This document shows, piece by piece, positions 44,654 to 51,568 of a stretch of DNA of 64,000 bases. The notes under the pieces were generated by a model. It worked only from the letters and a program-made list of their open reading frames with translations. It did no database searches and was not told the DNA's origin. This DNA comes from JALELF01 sp964473455 (GTDB taxonomy: Bacteria; Bacillota_I; Bacilli_A; RF39; UBA660). Numbering within the stretch: the first letter of the stretch is position 1; every line of letters starts with the position of its first letter. The position numbers and the translations under genes were made by a program. Location: assembly GCA_964473455.1 (NCBI GenBank), contig CAYYQX010000002.1:62001-126000 (forward strand). Reading direction: 5' to 3'.

Positions 44654-45220
44654 ATGACAATTAAACAAAATATAATACAAGAATATAATGTAAAAAATTC
44701 AAAATTTATTGTTTTATTAATTAAGATTGATGATTGCAATATAAAGGAGCATATCAAGAAGATAAAACAAGAATATAAGAGCGCAACGCATTATTGTTTT
44801 GCATATATTTTTAATGATTTATATAAATATAGTGATGATAAAGAACCAAGCTTTTCAGCAGGTATTCAAATATATAACGCTCTTAACTATAATAAGCTAA
44901 ATCAAGTTCTTTGTGTTGTTGTAAGGTATTTTGGTGGAACAAAATTAGGAGTTGCAACTCTTGCCAAAACTTATTTTAATTGTGTTTTAAAAACAATTGA
45001 AAATGCAGAATTAATAGAAATATCAAATAAAATATTAATAGAACTTTCTTTTAATTATCAATTTGCTAAGCAAGTAAACTCTTTATTGAAAAAAGAGGAT
45101 ATATTGAAAAAGAATTTCAATGAAAAGGTAAAATATCAGTTATATATTGAGGAAGATGAGTTTTTAAAAATTATAGATGACTTAAAACGTTTTTGTGATA
45201 TAGATATTAAAAAGAGGTGA
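44654..45220 (+). CDS. yigZ-like: YigZ/IMPACT-family protein
   Basis: The 188-residue protein has the UPF0029 N-terminal domain: KNSKFIVLLIKI, then YKSATHYCFAYIF near 45, DDKEPSFSAGIQI near 65, and VVVRYFGGTKLGVATL near 92. The second, EF-G-like C-terminal domain follows. The family's function is not well defined; the eukaryotic relative IMPACT acts in translation control. ATG 44654 has GGATGGG upstream; an in-frame TTG twelve bases earlier is less likely. Confidence 0.9.
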   Translation: MTIKQNIIQEYNVKNSKFIVLLIKIDDCNIKEHIKKIKQEYKSATHYCFAYIFNDLYKYSDDKEPSFSAGIQIYNALNYNKLNQVLCVVVRYFGGTKLGVATLAKTYFNCVLKTIENAELIEISNKILIELSFNYQFAKQVNSLLKKEDILKKNFNEKVKYQLYIEEDEFLKIIDDLKRFCDIDIKKR

Positions 45221-45236
45221 AATTATTCACCTCTTA
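45212..45236. terminator. Bidirectional terminator between the YigZ gene and tsf
   Basis: A perfect 10-bp stem (AAGAGGTGAA/TTCACCTCTT) with a 4-nt loop overlaps both stop codons. Confidence 0.8.
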
Positions 45237-46098
45237 TTTGTTTTTCTACTTCATCAGCAAAGTTTTCGTTTCTTTTTTCCATTCCCTCGCCTACTTCAAA
45301 GCGAATCATTTTAACAATTTTACAATTATTATCTTGAGCATATTTTCCAACTGTTTCTTTATTTTCAGCTTTAATATAAAGTTGGTCTTCTAAGCAAACA
45401 TCTTCATAATATTTGATTACTTTCCCAACTAAGATTTTTTCTATTACTGCTTCATTTTTTCCTTCGTTTATTAGTTGTTCTTTCATAATTGCTTTTTCTT
45501 TTTCTAATACTTCAGTAGGTACTTCCTCTCTTTTTGCAAAAAGAGGTCTCATTGCGGCTGTTTGCATAGCAATATTATTGGCAACTTCTTGATTTGTTCC
45601 ATCAACTAATACAACTGTGGCAATCTTACCACCCATGTGAATATAAGTACCGAATATTTGTGATTCGTTTTTTGTAATTTTTTCAAATCTTCTAAATGAT
45701 AATTTTTCACCAATTTTAGAAGTTTTGGCAACTATTAAATCTCTTATTGTTTCATTGTTGTATTTTAAAGATAAAGCTTCTTCAACTGTAACAACATTAG
45801 CATTTATAATTGTTTTTAATATCTCACTTACCATATCTATAAATTCAACGTTTTTGGCAACAAAATCTGTTTCAGCATTTACTTCTATAATTACAGCTGT
45901 GTTGTTTTCAGTTAGGATTGAAGATATTCCTTCTGCTGCGATACGATCTTGTTTTTTACCAGCTTTTGAAATACCTTTTTCTCTTAACCAATCAATTGCT
46001 TCTTCCATGTTGTTTGTTGCTTCTAAAGCGTTTTTGCAGTCTAACATTCCTGCTCCTGTTTTTTCTCTTAATTCTTTTACTAAACTAGCGCTTACCAT
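45223..46098 (-). CDS. tsf: Translation elongation factor Ts
   Basis: The 291-residue protein exchanges nucleotide on EF-Tu. It has the N-terminal UBA domain (SASLVKELREKTGAGMLDCK then ALEATNNMEEAIDWLREKG), the conserved NAETDFVAKN near residue 79, and dimer-like core repeats with GKIATVVLVDG and IAMQTAAMRPLF. Length is typical. It follows rpsB, the usual order, and is separated from it by an intercistronic hairpin. Confidence 0.97.
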   Translation of the reverse strand: MVSASLVKELREKTGAGMLDCKNALEATNNMEEAIDWLREKGISKAGKKQDRIAAEGISSILTENNTAVIIEVNAETDFVAKNVEFIDMVSEILKTIINANVVTVEEALSLKYNNETIRDLIVAKTSKIGEKLSFRRFEKITKNESQIFGTYIHMGGKIATVVLVDGTNQEVANNIAMQTAAMRPLFAKREEVPTEVLEKEKAIMKEQLINEGKNEAVIEKILVGKVIKYYEDVCLEDQLYIKAENKETVGKYAQDNNCKIVKMIRFEVGEGMEKRNENFADEVEKQIRGE

Positions 46099-46119
46099 AT
46101 ATTTTCCTTTCTAAAATTA

Positions 46120-46140
46120 AAGATGATTTTTAATCATCTT
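46120..46140 (-). terminator. Intercistronic hairpin between rpsB and tsf
   Basis: The stem AAGATGATT/AATCATCTT with a 3-nt loop is followed on the minus strand by TTAATTTTAG. It is a weak terminator that could lower tsf relative to rpsB. Confidence 0.55.
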
Positions 46141-47155
46141 ACTTTAAAGCTTCTAAAAGTTCTTCTTTTTTCATAGTACTGTAACCTTTTACTTCTTTTT
46201 CTTTAGCTCTTTTTCTTAATTCTGCTACAGTTAAGTCAGTTAAATCTTCTACTTGTTTTACTTCAGCTTTTTTAGTTTTAACAGCTTTTGTTTCTTTTTT
46301 AACTTCTTTAGTTTTTTCTTCTTTTATTACTTTTTTAACTTCAGCTTTTACTTCTTCTTTTGGTTCTACTTTTGTTTCTTTTATTTCTTGTTTTACTTCA
46401 GCTTTTACCACTTCAGCAATTGGTTCTTTTACTGGTTCAGTTGCTTTTGTTTCTGATGCGAAATCTATTATTTCTCCACCATTAGCTTCAATTATAGCGT
46501 TAGCTAAGACACTAGCAATCAATTTAATTGATTTTATAGCATCATCATTTCCTGGGATAACATAATCTACCATATCAGGATCGCAGTTTGTATCTACTAT
46601 TCCAAATACTGGTATATTTAATCTTCTTGCTTCTCTAATAGCATTATATTCTTTTGAAGGATCTACGATAAACATTGCACTAGGTAATTTTGTCATTTCA
46701 CGAATACCACATAAAATTCTGTTTAATTTGTCGTATTCTTTTTTTAACCCTATTACTTCTTTTTTTGGAAGTAAATCGAATATTCCATCGCTTTCCATTT
46801 TTTCTATTTCTTCTAATCTTTGAACTCTTTTTCTAATTGTTTTAAAGTTAGTTAAAGTTCCACCTAACCATCTTTCAGTTACGTAATAAGAATTTGATCT
46901 TATTGCTTCTTCTTTTATTGCATCACTTGCTTGTTTTCTTGTACCAACAAATAATACTTTTCCTTCGTTTTTGGCTATTCCATTTAGTACTTTATAAGCT
47001 TCTTCTATCATTGCAGCTGTTTTTTGCAAATCAATGATATAAATACCATCTCTTGCTGTAAAAATGTACTCTCTCATTTTAGGGTTCCATCTTTTAGTCT
47101 GATGACCAAAGTGAACTCCTGCTTCTAATAAATAATTTACTGATATTACTGACAT
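46139..47155 (-). CDS. rpsB: Ribosomal protein uS2 with a long C-terminal extension
   Basis: The 338-residue protein starts MSVISVNYLLEAGVHFGHQT, contains the S2 blocks RWNPKMREYIFTARDGIYII and ERWLGGTLTNFKTI, and ends the normal S2 body near residue 230 (PGNDDAIKSIKLIASVLANA). Then comes a 70-residue lysine/glutamate-rich linker and a final 35-residue domain DLTVAELRKRAKEKEVKGYS, which looks like a Rho-N/SAP-type nucleic-acid-binding motif. ATG 47155 has AAAGGAGG upstream; a longer open frame extends to 47230 and is rejected. Confidence 0.93.
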   Translation of the reverse strand: MSVISVNYLLEAGVHFGHQTKRWNPKMREYIFTARDGIYIIDLQKTAAMIEEAYKVLNGIAKNEGKVLFVGTRKQASDAIKEEAIRSNSYYVTERWLGGTLTNFKTIRKRVQRLEEIEKMESDGIFDLLPKKEVIGLKKEYDKLNRILCGIREMTKLPSAMFIVDPSKEYNAIREARRLNIPVFGIVDTNCDPDMVDYVIPGNDDAIKSIKLIASVLANAIIEANGGEIIDFASETKATEPVKEPIAEVVKAEVKQEIKETKVEPKEEVKAEVKKVIKEEKTKEVKKETKAVKTKKAEVKQVEDLTDLTVAELRKRAKEKEVKGYSTMKKEELLEALK

Positions 47156-47263
47156 ATTTCTTTCCTCCTTTGTTTTTTTCTTCTGACATTTCGAAATTAC
47201 ATCACCTATTATAGGCACACGATATAACAATTCATGTCATGTTTATTTGAAAAAGCCATAATC
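47156..47263 (-). promoter_or_regulatory. rpsB leader (about 100 nt)
   Basis: The untranslated leader has possible stems such as CCTAT/ATAGG and GATGTAATTTCGAAATGTC. It may hold an S2 autoregulatory site, but I cannot recognise a known leader motif. Confidence 0.35.
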
Positions 47264-47291
47264 ATTATACCATAAATCGTTGATTTGGCAA
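47264..47291 (-). promoter_or_regulatory. Promoter for rpsB-tsf
   Basis: On the minus strand, TTGCCA (47291-47286) and a perfect extended -10 TGGTATAAT (TATAAT at 47269-47264) are 16 bp apart. Confidence 0.82.
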
Positions 47292-47304
47292 GGATTTTTT
47301 ATAA

Positions 47305-47333
47305 TAAATTAAAAAAGTATCTTAAAGACACTT
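47305..47333 (-). terminator. Terminator of the thyX-tmk-dcd operon
   Basis: On the minus strand, AAGTGTCTT pairs with AAGATACTT (one G-U) and a run of six T follows. Confidence 0.65.
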
Positions 47334-47335
47334 AA

Positions 47336-47875
47336 TTATTCAAAATCTTTATACATTTTGCTTGGAATAATATCATTTTGGTGTTGGTATTTATTACTAT
47401 TATATGTTTCGTATTCACCTTCTATGGTGTGATAATAAATTTGACATATCTGCATATTTGGATATATTTTGACAGGTTGAATGCAAGATATTTCCAGCGT
47501 CCAAGTACCATCAAAACCAATATCTCCAAAGCCTGCCGTTGAGTGAATAAATATTCCAAGTCTACCAACTGAACTTCTACCTTCTAACATTGGAACGTAC
47601 TTGTCAGTAAAAGTTCTCTCTATAGTTCTTCCTAGGTAAAGTTTATTTGGCTCTAAAACTAAACCTTCTTCTGGAATTATAATCTCTTCTACTTCATTGT
47701 TTTTTTTCATATCTAAAGGACTATTTTTATAAACTAATAGCTTATTATATAAAGATAAATTATAGCTGTTTGGTCCAAGCCTACTTTTATTATTTATTTT
47801 TATATCATCAAAAGGCTCAATTACAATGTTGCCTTTTTTTATTTCTTCTTTTATTTTTAAACCAGATAAAATCAC
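47336..47875 (-). CDS. dcd: dCTP deaminase
   Basis: The 179-residue enzyme of the dUTPase-like fold deaminates dCTP to dUTP. Motifs are GPNSYNLSLYNKL near 34, LYLGRTIERTF near 80, and PMLEGRSSVGRLGIFIHSTAGFGDIGFDG, where the catalytic Glu lies (DGTWTLEISC). The start overlaps the tmk end by 4 bp. With thyX and tmk it gives a pathway from dCTP or dUMP to dTTP. Whether it also has dUTPase activity (bifunctional type) cannot be told here. Confidence 0.92.
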   Translation of the reverse strand: MILSGLKIKEEIKKGNIVIEPFDDIKINNKSRLGPNSYNLSLYNKLLVYKNSPLDMKKNNEVEEIIIPEEGLVLEPNKLYLGRTIERTFTDKYVPMLEGRSSVGRLGIFIHSTAGFGDIGFDGTWTLEISCIQPVKIYPNMQICQIYYHTIEGEYETYNSNKYQHQNDIIPSKMYKDFE

Positions 47876-48561
47876 TTTTTTCTCCCTTTGTTTATTAATT
47901 TTTCTACTATGTCATATATTTCATCAAATAGTTCTTCTTTTGTCTTTCTCTCACCATTTTTTAAACACTCAACTGTTATATAGTTGTGCATGTCAGCTAT
48001 TTCTAAATAAGCTTCTTCTGCGTTTTTAAGATGTGTCATAGATGATTCGTGCTCGTCTGATGATTCTGTTCTTACTTCTAAAGCTTTTGTAGAATATTGA
48101 TATGGCAAATGTAAGAATATTGTATGATCGGCTTTTTGTAGCCCTAAAATATCATATTCAAGCATTTCTAATTTTTTATATAAATTGTTTCTTTCAATTT
48201 TATCGGTTATTTTTCCACCTTGGTGAGCGGTATTAGAGTCTGTATATCTATCTAAAATAACAACATATCCTTCATTTAAGTGTTGTTTTATTTCATTCAT
48301 ATGATATCTTCTATCTGCGGCAAAATAAAGAGATGCGACAAGTGGATCAACGTTTGCTGCACCTTCACTAAACCAACCTAAACAAATATCTTTTTTGCCT
48401 AAATATGGTCCACCTACTATTCTTCCGGTTGGTGTATGGTACATTGGAAAAGAAAAGTAAATTGCTTTAATATTGTTATTATTTAGCCTATTTACTAATT
48501 CTTTGGCTTGTGTTTCTTTGCCAGAACTGTCTGTTCCTTCAATTACTATTAATTTACTCAT
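47872..48561 (-). CDS. tmk: Thymidylate kinase (dTMP kinase)
   Basis: The 229-residue P-loop kinase begins MSKLIVIEGTDSSGKETQAK (Walker A). The substrate and lid parts YFSFPMYHTPTG, VASLYFAADRRYH and VILDRYTDSNTAHQGG with the DR(Y) motif near residue 100 are those of dTMP kinase. It is somewhat longer than the common 205-215. It sits between dcd (4-bp overlap) and thyX (5-bp gap) in a dTTP-supply operon. Confidence 0.88.
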   Translation of the reverse strand: MSKLIVIEGTDSSGKETQAKELVNRLNNNNIKAIYFSFPMYHTPTGRIVGGPYLGKKDICLGWFSEGAANVDPLVASLYFAADRRYHMNEIKQHLNEGYVVILDRYTDSNTAHQGGKITDKIERNNLYKKLEMLEYDILGLQKADHTIFLHLPYQYSTKALEVRTESSDEHESSMTHLKNAEEAYLEIADMHNYITVECLKNGERKTKEELFDEIYDIVEKLINKGRKK

Positions 48562-48566
48562 AAAAA

Positions 48567-49769
48567 TTATACCTTTCTTGTTAATTGAACTCCTTCAGGA
48601 AAGTTGCAAGGTTGTGCACAGGTGTAATCATGAAAAGTACATCTGGCTCCACGAGAATGTGCTAATGCGTCTTGAAAGAGTGGATGATTCATTAGTTTTA
48701 ATGCGTCCCTATATTTTTCCAAAGTTGCTTTTGTCTGAAACATTATTTCTTGTTGAGCAGCCGAACATAATCTCTCCTTAGCTTTTAATATAAATTTATC
48801 ATATGTTCCACATTCATTTATAGCTATAAGTTTCCCTTGCGGATGAATATCCCCAATAGATTCAATATCATCTAACCACTCATACATCAAAAGGTCCTCA
48901 TCAAATAATATAGGTGGTATAAAAAATTCTTTTTTTTCTAAAAGATGCATACTATATTCAAGTGTTCTGTGTCTATGGGCCTGAGCAAGTTGAGCAAATG
49001 TTCCTTTATAATTTGTAGAATATGATGTTCCAAAGTATTCTTCTACATCTTTATCTGAAAAAATAGATAAACTTCTGTCTTTTCTATTCGACATAGCTCT
49101 TTCATCTAACAAATTAAGTCCTTCTAAACAGCTAATGAATTGTTCAAAAGAATGACACAACCTTGTATTAAAAGAGATTTTGCTTTGCTTGTTTTCTTCT
49201 ATATATTTTTTCATGAATGACACTATTCTATTTAATTGTATCCAAGGAATAGTATGTATCATCTTTGTTGAAGCAAAAACCGTTACTAAATACCTTGCGT
49301 TTTCTTGGGCAAGTTTTTCAATCTTTTTTTCGTTATGAATATTTCCATATTTTTGATTTATTTTCCATTTAAAAATCTCAATCCATTTGCCATATAGTTG
49401 ACCTTCTACAGCCGTAATATTTGAATCCGTTGCTGGATCTATTTTTGTGTATCTTGCTGATTTTTCGCTTGTGGCACATTGTCTTTCATTATTAAGAACC
49501 ATTGCTAAAATCTTTGGAATATTCACTATTTCCATTCCAATATTTATATGTTCGTATGGCGTTGCATGTTCTGCACCCAATGTAAATTTTATTCTATTTT
49601 GAGTTTTTACTATATCTTCGTTTTTAAGTTTCTCCCATCCTTCAGGTTCATAGCATTCTCCAGCTAACTGTGCACTATAATTAATAGCCTTGTCTTTGTT
49701 AAACGTTCCGTCTTCATTTAAAAAAGGGGTATGTGGTAGTAGTGTAATAGACATTTTGCTTTCTTCCAT
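48567..49769 (-). CDS. thyX-like: ThyX-like flavin-dependent thymidylate synthase, double-length
   Basis: The 400-residue protein has two ThyX-like halves, where ordinary ThyX has about 220-250 residues. The first half contains ERQCATSEKSARYTKI, like the ThyX motif RHRxxSxxExSxR but with RHR changed to RQC. The second half carries AQAHRHRTLEYSMHLLEKKE near residue 260. It should methylate dUMP to dTMP with methylenetetrahydrofolate and NAD(P)H, fitting the folD and glyA genes nearby. ATG 49769 lies behind GGAGGAA; a further in-frame ATG twelve bases upstream sits before that site. It is first in the operon. Confidence 0.82.
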   Translation of the reverse strand: MEESKMSITLLPHTPFLNEDGTFNKDKAINYSAQLAGECYEPEGWEKLKNEDIVKTQNRIKFTLGAEHATPYEHINIGMEIVNIPKILAMVLNNERQCATSEKSARYTKIDPATDSNITAVEGQLYGKWIEIFKWKINQKYGNIHNEKKIEKLAQENARYLVTVFASTKMIHTIPWIQLNRIVSFMKKYIEENKQSKISFNTRLCHSFEQFISCLEGLNLLDERAMSNRKDRSLSIFSDKDVEEYFGTSYSTNYKGTFAQLAQAHRHRTLEYSMHLLEKKEFFIPPILFDEDLLMYEWLDDIESIGDIHPQGKLIAINECGTYDKFILKAKERLCSAAQQEIMFQTKATLEKYRDALKLMNHPLFQDALAHSRGARCTFHDYTCAQPCNFPEGVQLTRKV

Positions 49770-49810
49770 TATTTCCTCCATTATTCCCCAATAAATTCTT
49801 TTATAAAACT

Positions 49811-49839
49811 ATAATATCATTTTAACAACAGGTTTTCAA
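49811..49839 (-). promoter_or_regulatory. Promoter for the thyX-tmk-dcd operon
   Basis: On the minus strand, TTGAAA (49839-49834) and TATTAT (49816-49811) are 17 bp apart. Confidence 0.75.
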
Positions 49840-49888
49840 TATCGGTCAAATGATTTGTTCCTTTTATTCTCTGTTTTTTAATTTTTTA

Positions 49889-50329
49889 TTATAAACCTAA
49901 TTTTTCTTTTACTATTTTGCCAATAAAACCCATATCTGCTTTTCCATTAAGTTTTTCTTTTGCCATAGCCATAACTCTACCCATATCTTGAATACCTTTT
50001 GGATTAATCTCATTGAATATTGCATCAATTTCTTTTCTTATTTCATCCTCAGTTAATTGTTTAGGCAAATATGCAGACAATATTTCGATTTCTTTATTAG
50101 CTTTTTCTGTTAAGTCTTCTCTATTTCCTTTTTTAAATTCTTCAATTGTTTCTTTTAAAGTTTTAATTTGTTTTGATATTAAAGTTAATAACTCTGAATC
50201 ACTTAACTCTTTTTTCTTTTCTATTTCTTCTAGTTGCATAGAGCCTTTTAGCATTCTAATAACTGATAGAGTTTCTTTGTTTTGACTCCTCATGGCTTCT
50301 TTTAAATCATTTAATATTTTTTCTCTCAT
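49889..50329 (-). CDS. yqeY-like: GatB/YqeY-domain protein
   Basis: The 146-residue protein has the YqeY domain related to the tail of GatB: MREKILNDLKEAMRSQNKET, LSVIRMLKGSMQLEEIEKKK and the C-terminal IQDMGRVMAMAKEKLNGKAD. The role is thought to involve tRNA handling. It follows rpsU, the usual Bacillota arrangement. ATG 50329 has GAAAGGAA upstream. Confidence 0.93.
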   Translation of the reverse strand: MREKILNDLKEAMRSQNKETLSVIRMLKGSMQLEEIEKKKELSDSELLTLISKQIKTLKETIEEFKKGNREDLTEKANKEIEILSAYLPKQLTEDEIRKEIDAIFNEINPKGIQDMGRVMAMAKEKLNGKADMGFIGKIVKEKLGL

Positions 50330-50343
50330 AAATTTTCCTTTCA

Positions 50344-50378
50344 AAAAAAAGCTAATTAATATCTGTTATTAGCTTTTT
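50344..50378 (-). terminator. Terminator between rpsU and yqeY
   Basis: A perfect 11-bp stem (AAAAAGCTAAT/ATTAGCTTTTT) has an 11-nt loop and a T run on the minus strand. It overlaps the rpsU end and could reduce yqeY expression. Confidence 0.75.
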
Positions 50379-50559
50379 CTCTTTTACGACTATTTTTAAT
50401 ACCTTCTTTTTTTGCTTTTCTTCTTCTTACTCCAGGCTTCTCGTACCCTTCAGTTCTTTCACGAAGTTTTTTCAATGAGCCTTCTTTTGCTGATTTTTGT
50501 TTAAACATTTTAAGGGCGGATTCAAGTCCGTTTCTATCTCTTACTATAACCTTTGTCAC
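50356..50559 (-). CDS. rpsU: Ribosomal protein bS21
   Basis: The 67-residue basic protein matches S21: VIVRDRNGLESALKMFKQKS, then GSLKKLRERTEGYEKPGVRR and a lysine/arginine tail. The start is GTG, with GGGAGGG upstream. The promoter is TTGAAA-17-TATAAT (50590-50618). Confidence 0.96.
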   Translation of the reverse strand: MTKVIVRDRNGLESALKMFKQKSAKEGSLKKLRERTEGYEKPGVRRRKAKKEGIKNSRKREKANNRY

Positions 50560-50589
50560 TATAATCCCTCCCTTCTGTTCTTCAGGTAC

Positions 50590-50618
50590 ATTATATCACT
50601 AGAGAAAATGTATTTCAA
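50590..50618 (-). promoter_or_regulatory. Promoter for rpsU-yqeY
   Basis: On the minus strand, TTGAAA (50618-50613) and a perfect TATAAT (50595-50590) are 17 bp apart. Confidence 0.88.
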
Positions 50619-50699
50619 TAACAAATATTAAAATTCTTTAAATTTAAGTAATATTGAGCTCTATTATTCCTTCTTTCTTTATAAATTTATAGAAGTTTT

Positions 50700-50726
50700 A
50701 AAAAAAACAGCCAAAAGCTGTTTTTT
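50700..50726 (-). terminator. Terminator of the bacteriocin operon
   Basis: The stem AAAAAACAGC/GCTGTTTTTT has a CAAAA loop and T run on the minus strand. Confidence 0.88.
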
Positions 50727-50889
50727 AACACATTTTACCTTCTAATATGCCTCTAATATTAGTCCCCAGTTGTTCTCCTAGTTTAAATACAACATTAATT
50801 ATTGTGACAAATAAAGGCATAAAAACAATTACAAATATTACTATTAATATTGTGAAGATAATTTTTTTATTTTTAACTAATAACTGCAT
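50725..50889 (-). CDS. Membrane peptide resembling bacteriocin peptide 2 (candidate immunity peptide)
   Basis: The 54-residue peptide has no double-glycine leader. It starts with a lysine-rich end and one hydrophobic helix (residues 10-33). Its last 30 residues line up without gaps with residues 22-51 of peptide 2, with 12 identities by eye: F, I, N, L, G, L, G, I, R, I, K, C. It shares the GxxxG pair (GEQLG, residues 38-42) and the C-terminal Cys. The start ATG overlaps the end of peptide 2 by 13 bp and has no ribosome site, so translation is coupled. By inference it is a membrane-bound decoy giving self-protection; a third bacteriocin component is the alternative. Confidence 0.7.
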   Translation of the reverse strand: MQLLVKNKKIIFTILIVIFVIVFMPLFVTIINVVFKLGEQLGTNIRGILEGKMC

Positions 50890-51038
50890 AGTTTTTTGTC
50901 AAAAATTCTTCTTATTGCTGAACCAAGGCTTCTCCCTAATTCTAAAAGCGTATTTATACCTCTAGCAAAAGCATTTACTAATGTTGCAGATATACTAACA
51001 CCGCCAACTATGCATATAAGTTCTTGTTTATTCATCAT
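50877..51038 (-). CDS. Bacteriocin-like peptide 2, double-glycine leader
   Basis: The 53-residue precursor begins MMNKQELICIVGG, a short double-glycine leader of the kind cut by C39 peptidases. The 40-residue core begins VSISATLVNAF, carries a GxxxG motif (GRSLG, residues 35-39), is cationic near its end (IRRIFDKK) and has a Cys three from the C-terminus. A strong AGGAGG lies upstream. Together with peptide 1 it fits a two-peptide class IIb-like bacteriocin. It lies directly behind peptide 1 and before the peptide with a membrane helix. Confidence 0.75.
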   Translation of the reverse strand: MMNKQELICIVGGVSISATLVNAFARGINTLLELGRSLGSAIRRIFDKKLCSY

Positions 51039-51053
51039 ATTTTCCTCCTTCTA

Positions 51054-51185
51054 TTAATTACATTTTAATGGTCTTATAATACCGTCAATAACTCCAATAA
51101 GGAAAGCAATTCCGGCCGCTATAATAATCCCAAATCCAAATCCCCCACCATGAATGTTTAAAAGTTCTGTTTTTTTTAATTCCAT
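51054..51185 (-). CDS. Bacteriocin-like peptide 1, double-glycine leader
   Basis: The 43-residue precursor begins MELKKTELLNIHGG. This 14-residue leader has the typical LxxxELxxIxGG spacing. The 29-residue core is glycine-rich and very hydrophobic (GFGFGIIIAAGIAFLI), has GxxxG at GVIDG (31-35), and ends basic with a Cys (RPLKCN). The ATG overlaps the end of the accessory gene by 10 bp and has AAAGGA upstream. The adjacent C39-type exporter would both remove the leader and export the core. Target organisms are unknown. Confidence 0.78.
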   Translation of the reverse strand: MELKKTELLNIHGGGFGFGIIIAAGIAFLIGVIDGIIRPLKCN

Positions 51186-51568
51186 TTTTCTATCCTTTCT
51201 ACATTTTTTTTGACTGTTTGATATATAGTTGTTTTACCTAAATTTACTTTTATGATTAAAATGCCTTTTTGATTTATATTTAACTTACAACTGTAAAAAA
51301 TTTCAAAGTACTTATCATAATTATTATCAATGATAGGCGTTAAATTCATTTTTAAAAAATTACATTGACTCTGCTTTTCATCTATTATCAAATCATTTGT
51401 CAAATGTTTTAAATTCTTTTCTTCGACTAATATTTTTAAATGTCCATCTACTACTTCGCCGTAGCACACAATATAATTATTGTACTCAAATAAAAATATA
51501 ATTAGAACTATTGACACAAATAATAACATTAAAAATATAATCCATTTATTAAAAATTTTATCTTGCAT
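51176..51568 (-). CDS. Very short HlyD-like accessory protein of the bacteriocin exporter
   Basis: The 130-residue protein has a short cytoplasmic tail, one helix at about residues 9-27 (IIFLMLLFVSIVLIIFLFEY) and about 100 outside residues rich in beta strands (CYGEVVDGHLKILV and KGILIIKVNLGKTTIY). The topology and position match the LcnD/HlyD accessory protein of class II bacteriocin exporters. Those are usually 400-470 residues with long coiled coils, which are absent here. It overlaps the exporter gene by 11 bp and peptide 1 by 10 bp. The assignment rests mainly on context. Confidence 0.6.
   Translation of the reverse strand: MQDKIFNKWIIFLMLLFVSIVLIIFLFEYNNYIVCYGEVVDGHLKILVEEKNLKHLTNDLIIDEKQSQCNFLKMNLTPIIDNNYDKYFEIFYSCKLNINQKGILIIKVNLGKTTIYQTVKKNVERIEKWN

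Noticed and set aside
46253..46456. Phenylalanine-rich plus-strand frame opposite rpsB
   Set aside because: It is the complement of the Lys/Glu-repeat tail of S2; composition alone keeps it open.
50640..50700. Further peptide gene after the bacteriocin operon
   Set aside because: No frame with a ribosome site is present between the operon terminator and the rpsU promoter.
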